Assembly (NCBI RefSeq): GCF_037975245.1
Contig: NC_092579.1
Location: 29,661,666 to 29,725,665, forward strand
Direction of reading: 5' to 3'
From: Apostichopus japonicus
Taxonomy: Eukaryota; Echinodermata; Holothuroidea; Aspidochirotida; Stichopodidae
DNA: 64,000 nt
Shown: piece after piece, positions 58,541-64,000 of the stretch
Position numbering within the stretch: position 1 is the stretch's first letter
Layout: the number at the start of each line of letters is the position of its first letter
Made by a program: the position numbers and the translations under genes
The notes under the pieces: model-generated
Seen by the model: only the letters and a program-made list of their open reading frames with translations
What the model was told of the DNA's origin: nothing
The model's database searches: none

Positions 58541-58681
58541 TGTGTAAAAGTAAGTTGCCCTGACATTTGGAACCTAGCAGGATCTTCTTCAGAGGCTAAA
58601 TGACAAGTCATGACTTGTCATTTAGCCTCTGAAGAAGATCCTGCTAGGATCAAAACGTCAGGCCAACTTACTTTTATACAT
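58541..58681. mobile_element. Near-perfect palindrome, possible Penelope-like element remnant
   Basis: Two ~70-base arms meet at about 58610/58611 (gacaagtca/tgacttgtc). Each arm holds CTGAAGAAGATCCTGCTAGG, in which GATCC-TGCTA-GGATC forms a hairpin after CTGAAGA and is followed by AAAACGTCAGG. This resembles a degenerate hammerhead ribozyme core (CTGANGA, stem II, GAAA), as known in Penelope-like retroelement termini. That assignment is inference. The palindrome lies at the junction between the LRR-6 upstream flank and the LRR-7 3' flank. Confidence 0.6.
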
Positions 58682-58739
58682 TCTATTACACAGGCTCTCT
58701 AGTGGATAAGCAGTTTGCTAACAATCTTATTTTATTTTA

Positions 58740-59578
58740 AAAACTTTGATATCAGACAAGGATTCTTCTGTCATGGTTTGCTTTTAAACTTTTTTCAAAT
58801 AATTTTGATTATCTTAAATATGAATGAACTATGCATTTTTACTTTCAGGTCTCTCTTGATATAGCATATTCCATCAGTTTTCAACAATGTTCACAACAAT
58901 AAACACCATGCATTAAAAATCAATTAAAATCTGTCCACTATTTTTATTTGTTTATGTAAATTGATGAACCCCCAACTTCAATATTATTAAACATATTCTT
59001 TGAAACTAAGACTAATTTCAGAGTAAAGCAAAATTGTGTCAAACTTTCATGATAAATAACAAATTGGAGAAGAATAGAAAATTTAATATTTAAGAAGAAA
59101 TAACCATATGTCTTTTCAAGCATTTATGTATAAAATCATATCATAAATTTAATGTTTGTACTATACAGCACACAGAAGTAAGTACAGTATTTACTTTTCA
59201 GTCTGCAGTTTTATGAAAAGAAAGTACTTAACTTTGAAAAAAATTGCTCTCTATTGCTTGACGTTTTGTGTAAGCCTCTAACAACACAATGTAATGATAC
59301 CAAATAATTACACATTTCTTTTAGGATCTAAACTAGACAAATCTTGACTCCAATGGGAAGTTTTCATGCAGCAACAAATTTTGTCAAATCTACAGCCAGC
59401 TACTGTACCAGCATTGATATGAGTCCATTTCCATGCAACAGTCTATTACGATAACATCTTTGCTTACACAGAACAGCTAGGGTTATAATCATGTATAACA
59501 ACTGTTTCTAACGACATTCATCACTTTACTATCAGGTAATAACTGCTATAATTAACAAAAGTTGCATCAAAGTACATT
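58740..59578. other. 3' flank of LRR-7
   Basis: Starts abruptly at aaaactttgatatcagac, matching positions near 44030, 47335 and 53250 in other copies, then runs to the gene. It lacks about 100 bases near 59527 that other copies have. No gene. Confidence 0.7.
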
Positions 59579-60601
59579 TTACCTTCTTCCAGGTCCGTCT
59601 TTGACAGTCCGATAAATAAGGAACATTACAAGAAGGATAGTGACCGCTATGGACCACAAACCTAACATACAAACTTCTTGGCTTTGTGATAGAAATGGGA
59701 CATTGTGTCAATAGTTGTTACTATAGTCCTTTGTCACTACTGTTTGGTTGGTTACTGTACTAGAGCTTGTATGACTGGTAACAGAGTCCACTTCTAGACA
59801 CTGATGTGACGAGTACATTTCAAAATCATGATAAGAAAACGTACAGTTAGTGGCAGAGCACTGAGATTCAATATTGCATGCTGAACTATTACTCACTAGT
59901 AATGTTAGATTTGTATCACAGGCTGGACAGACCACAATGTAATCATTACAAGAGAAACTTAAATCTAAGATTGTCAGACTTGTGCTATATTTAGTAAAAG
60001 AATAATCTATAAATGAAGGATTATTTCTGAGATCCAGATACTTGAGCCCCTTCAGATTCAAGGTCAGCTTGGGGTGGACACTCTCTAGTCCATTACCTCT
60101 TAGCATCAATTCCTCTAAAACAGAGTCATTTCCAAAGTAAAGAGGGTAGCTAAATTTTCCTATGTTATTATGTGATAAATCAATCCATGTAAGGTTTGAC
60201 CATTGACTGAAACAAGGATTCACACTTAAGTAGTTATAAGATCCGTTGAATCCTTCAAAAGTTAACAAAGACTCTGTAGAATAATTCTGATAGCAATCAG
60301 GACACAGTACTAGACTATGTCTACAGGAATAAGGAATCCATCCAAGATTATAATTAGTAGGGTTAATCTCTGAATGTTTAACAATCTGTAGATTAATTTC
60401 ACCATCCTGAGGAGGACAATAATCACCACCAGTACAGCAAACTCCACAGGTAATATTAATGGATGTTCTTCCGTCAAAATGGATGCTGCGACTACTACAG
60501 TCTATAATATTCATTGAATTTACTCCTGAGAAGACCGAGAAAACATACAAAGAAATAATGGCTGAACACAAGAAATTATCCACAAAAGAAACAACAGCCA
60601 T
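59579..60601 (-). pseudogene. LRR-7: LRR receptor copy with nonsense codon before the membrane helix
   Basis: Open from MAVVSFVDNF at 60601 to a TGA at 59708-59710, giving 297 residues: leader, CGVCC cap, LRRs, C-terminal Cys region and part of the stalk. The TGA replaces the TGT (Cys) of SNNYCHNVP found in LRR-4 and LRR-6. Beyond it, 59579-59707 still reads HNVPFLSQSQEVCMLGLWS and the rest of the membrane helix and DGPGRR end without further damage. It also lacks about 8 stalk residues. It may be a recent pseudogene, or a gene for a secreted ectodomain; the ectodomain frame is intact. Confidence 0.82.
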
Positions 60602-62611
60602 TACATCATAGTCACACTATTAGTTCATTAGAATTCCCACACACATCTGTGCTGATATTGGCAAGTGTTCCACAATAAATCCAAGAGCAAATAATCACAG
60701 CTAAACTACACACAAAAAAGCTATGAACATTAAGGGCATATACTAATTTAAATAACTGATGCTATGTAGATTATTAAAATCTCATGAAAGTGTTAATAAT
60801 TCAACTTTATACTAATTTAAGTATGTTTCTTATTCAACTGCACACAGAGCTACAGTATGCATCAACAATAACTTGCAACTGTGAATACTTGTGGCTACAC
60901 TGTAAAGTTTGTGTATCAACTGATTGTGGCAAGAAAGTGGTGGCGCCATAGCATAATCTCATTTGAATTATAGCAAGTCACACATAACTCCAAAACAGCA
61001 GAGAAAACTTATCATAGACAGAAATTGTTCAGAAATGAATAAAGTTTGAGGATAGGTAAAAGTAAATGCCAAATAATAATTAATCACAGATCCGTGATTG
61101 GCAGAGTTATTTTGAAATAGTAAATTTTAGTATACAGTAGTATAAAAAGTGATAACTAATTTTAAACATAATAATTAATCTTAAGGTGTGCAAGTCTCAT
61201 TTACTTATCAATTCTTTCATGGCTGACGAGAGAATAGTAATATACTGAAATCATGCTAAATTGAGTTTCCACAGGAATATATCATATTCACATTTATCAC
61301 ATACTTGGTTGATGTTCAAAGAGAACTAATAATTCCAACAAATTTTAATGTTCCAATTTGCTTTTGGAACTTGCCATCTATTTAGTACAGAGTTTGATAC
61401 TTACATTTAATTTTCAGTACATTATATTTTTATATAGTGGGTCTCCGGCAATGTTGCATTAATTTTGGTACCTAGTTGGTTGGAAGACTAGTAGCCATGT
61501 TACTTTCTATAAGAAGCGCTATAATTTCTATGTCTTATTCAAGGGTGCCCTCCATTATGAACTTTATCTTCTGTTATTAAAGTACTACGGACACCAAGCC
61601 AATTTTCCCCATATTCAGTAAATTAGTTGTGTGTGACAATCTCATTCAAAATCAGTTAAAATTTTTTAAAAAGCTTTTTCTTTGTTTCCAAGATACAAAC
61701 ATTTGAAGGTTCATAAATTTGGGAAACTCATTGAATTTGTGCAAACTATGTCGTGCAGTGTTGCGCTCATCAAAACTTCCTAGTTTAATCCCTAATTACA
61801 AGCCCACATATATCATTTGAGTAATGTGATGTTCCTCTTTTCAAAGAAGACAAAATAATTGCCCTAATTGGCCACAATTTACTATTCAGTACGTTATTCG
61901 GTATACACTTTCCGTTCTAAGAAGTTGCCTGGGGGTATCCACCCTTACAAGCTTGCTAAGCTTCTTGTGGGTTCTCCCCGCGGTCTCTCACTATATGCAC
62001 ACTGTAAATTTATAAGTTCTGAAAATATTTGACTGAAATATAGTTGTTGAAACTGAAACTGAAACCTGTGTTCAGTGTCCTTGAAATGAAAGTTTTGAAC
62101 AACAGAAAATTAGGCAGTGATCACTCCCTGTACATCATCAATCTGCAGAATTAGCTAATTTTTATTCACAAATAAACTAGAATTGAGAAAAGTCTTGTAA
62201 AGTGATCAATCTTGATGGGAGTTTCAGCTATTTTCATGATTTCTAATGCATATTAGAGTGATAAGGATTATGTTGTTCATAGGTGACCAAAGACCTTCAA
62301 TACACTGCTGATATTAAAGTGACAGTTCCTTTAGTTATTCATTTGTGTGCCAATCTGACCTTGGGATGGGACCACAATTTCACTGAAAATTAGTGATATT
62401 TTGTACTTTGAAATGACCAAGCCATTTACCGTAGTTATAAATAATTGTATATCCCTCATACTACCTAGATGTAATCTACATGGTTATGAATAATTGGATC
62501 TTTCATATAAGAGTTATTTGTACTACTTAATACAACATAGACATTAGTTCTTCTGATAGAATAATGTTACATTTATAACTCCTTCATTTGCAAACCTTTA
62601 ATATCTTACTT
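60602..62611. other. Upstream flank of LRR-7
   Basis: Same flank block as upstream of LRR-6, including the ~650-bp extra sequence (about 61650-62318), but without the hAT element. No gene seen. Confidence 0.7.
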
Positions 62612-62690
62612 ATGGGAGGGACTGCTATGGACCACAAACCTAAACTACAAAATTCTTGGCTTTGTGATAGAAATAGTTATGGAAATGGAA
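62612..62690 (-). pseudogene. Second fragment of an LRR gene 3' end
   Basis: Paralog of the fragment at 50712-50790: minus-strand reading gives SQSQEFCSLGLWSIAV, then diverges. It duplicates the same decayed end, so the decay predates the duplication. Confidence 0.83.
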
Positions 62691-64000
62691 CTATTTGCCT
62701 ATTATGGTATGGACTGATGAACTAGAAGACATAATAGAGGGGGTACTTGCAGCTCATAATTTAAATAGCTTTCATAATGACTAGGACTTTCTTCTTTGGC
62801 TTTTTTGAAAGACTGCCCTCGACACTACAGTTTTAAGTGTGCGTATTAAGACATTGTCCATCAAACAATGAAGCATGTAGAAGAGATACATGGCGTACAC
62901 ACTGAAGCTCATCAGCATCTCAAAAATGAAACACTAATACTACGAAGAGAGAGCTTCAAACATTCCTCTCTTATCAGATCATATTAACTGTATACTGAAG
63001 CTGGTCAAGTTTGCAATCTCATCATACTCCACAGTGTAGACAAATGGAAATAAGGTAACACTGAAATAAGAACTGAGATTTATTTCAACTAGTTTTTCAA
63101 TATTTCCCTCTATCCTACAGTACTGATAGAAACACTCCTAATACTTATGACTGTAATCATTATAGTTTCATCTAATGCTTAGAATTTCAACCAGTTCTTT
63201 AATGATGGGTGCTCCAGTACTTAATACTATAAGTGATATGTTGACAAGATCATTAATGACAAACAGAATTCATTGATGATATCTGTGAGTTGTATTCAGA
63301 CTTGCTGAACTAATGTTTCTTACTTGAACTTTATTGCATAGTGTTACAGGAGTATGATTATGATGATTACTCCTTTTATGATTTTGCAAACAAATATTCA
63401 ATGTTGAAAGAAACAGAAAGCCTTAAGCAGCTAGAAAACTTAGTGGGAAACTTTAAAGATGTTGAACAGAGTGAACAAATTTCTGGGTTACAATGCACAA
63501 AACTGTTGTTTGGTCCCTAGCTACACAGTATCCAAATACTATAGCTTCTTAATAGAAATTACTATAACAATAGGAGCAAGATTTTATCATCTTGAAGAGA
63601 TCTTGGATTGTAAGTAAAGCTAAATATGCTACAGTTATATCTACTGAAGAGAGTGACAGGTATCAAACAGTTAAATAAGTTCAGAGGTTGAAGTCAAACC
63701 AGCTGCAAAATGAATAAATACACTCTATATACACACAGTTTAAACTATATTTACTACTTGGGTAACAACTTTTCCAACAACAAGTTAAATTATTGCATAA
63801 CAAATGGTCTTTGCATGACTCATATTAGTGACTTTAGAGGCAGCTAAAGATCTATCATATAACAGACAAATGGACATTTTCCACAATGTTTGTAAAATAC
63901 TTGTTCAACCGTGCCAATGAGAAATGAATCCCATAACTATACACATGACAAAAAGGAACATTTGTCCACTTTGTATACAAAACTGTTTAGACCCTAAAAA
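62691..64000. other. Repeat spacer, start of a further array unit
   Basis: Matches 50791-52450 without the foldback insertion, including the ~335-bp block and the small non-conserved frame near 63380-63620. By position, the sequence right of the window should lead into another LRR-type 3' flank; that is a prediction. Confidence 0.65.

Noticed and set aside
25648-60601. Relation to lamprey-type variable lymphocyte receptors
   Set aside because: LRRs and Cys caps are general features. There are no detached LRR cassettes around an incomplete germline gene, and each copy is complete or simply broken.

Overview
This is animal nuclear DNA, AT-rich and without any prokaryotic gene organisation. It has spliced exons with GT-AG introns, type I membrane receptor genes, micro- and minisatellites, and MITE/hAT-type DNA transposons. 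I infer a marine invertebrate, perhaps an echinoderm, but the sequence does not prove the phylum.

Layout. (1) 1-14,512: six short minus-strand exons with matching phases encode a central/C-terminal stretch of VPS35L, the large subunit of the Retriever endosomal recycling complex. Its introns carry three non-autonomous DNA transposons with visible target-site duplications (4496-4853, 7720-8335, 9055-9558) and two minisatellites. (2) 14,620-24,222: a 26-bp minisatellite, then four head-to-tail copies of a ~2.2-kb unit. (3) 24,440-60,601: a minus-strand tandem array of apparently single-coding-exon leucine-rich-repeat (LRR) type I membrane proteins. I call them LRR-1 to LRR-7 from left to right, plus decayed fragments. 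(4) 60,602-64,000: the upstream flank of LRR-7, which repeats earlier spacer blocks.

The LRR genes share a signal peptide, an N-terminal Cys-rich cap, about four LRRs, a C-terminal Cys-rich region, a Ser/Thr-rich stalk and one transmembrane helix, but differ after the membrane. LRR-1 has a ~200-residue tail with three YxxL motifs. LRR-2 and LRR-3 keep only the juxtamembrane motif RREGRYGRWMSxYSPKV and then stop, and their 3' flank still resembles the lost tail. LRR-4, -5, -6 and -7 have a very short DGPGRR ending whose stop codon overlaps a good splice donor. LRR-6 is frameshifted, and LRR-7 has a nonsense codon just before the membrane helix, predicting a soluble ectodomain. LRR-2 and LRR-3 lie in a clean ~7.1-kb tandem duplication that also carries a 123-bp satellite.

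No VPS35L exons were found to the right of 14,512. If its 5' exons lie beyond 64,000, the whole receptor array sits in one VPS35L intron on the same strand. The most interesting system here is this young, still-duplicating receptor array with modular cytoplasmic ends. A role in immunity or self-recognition is inference only.
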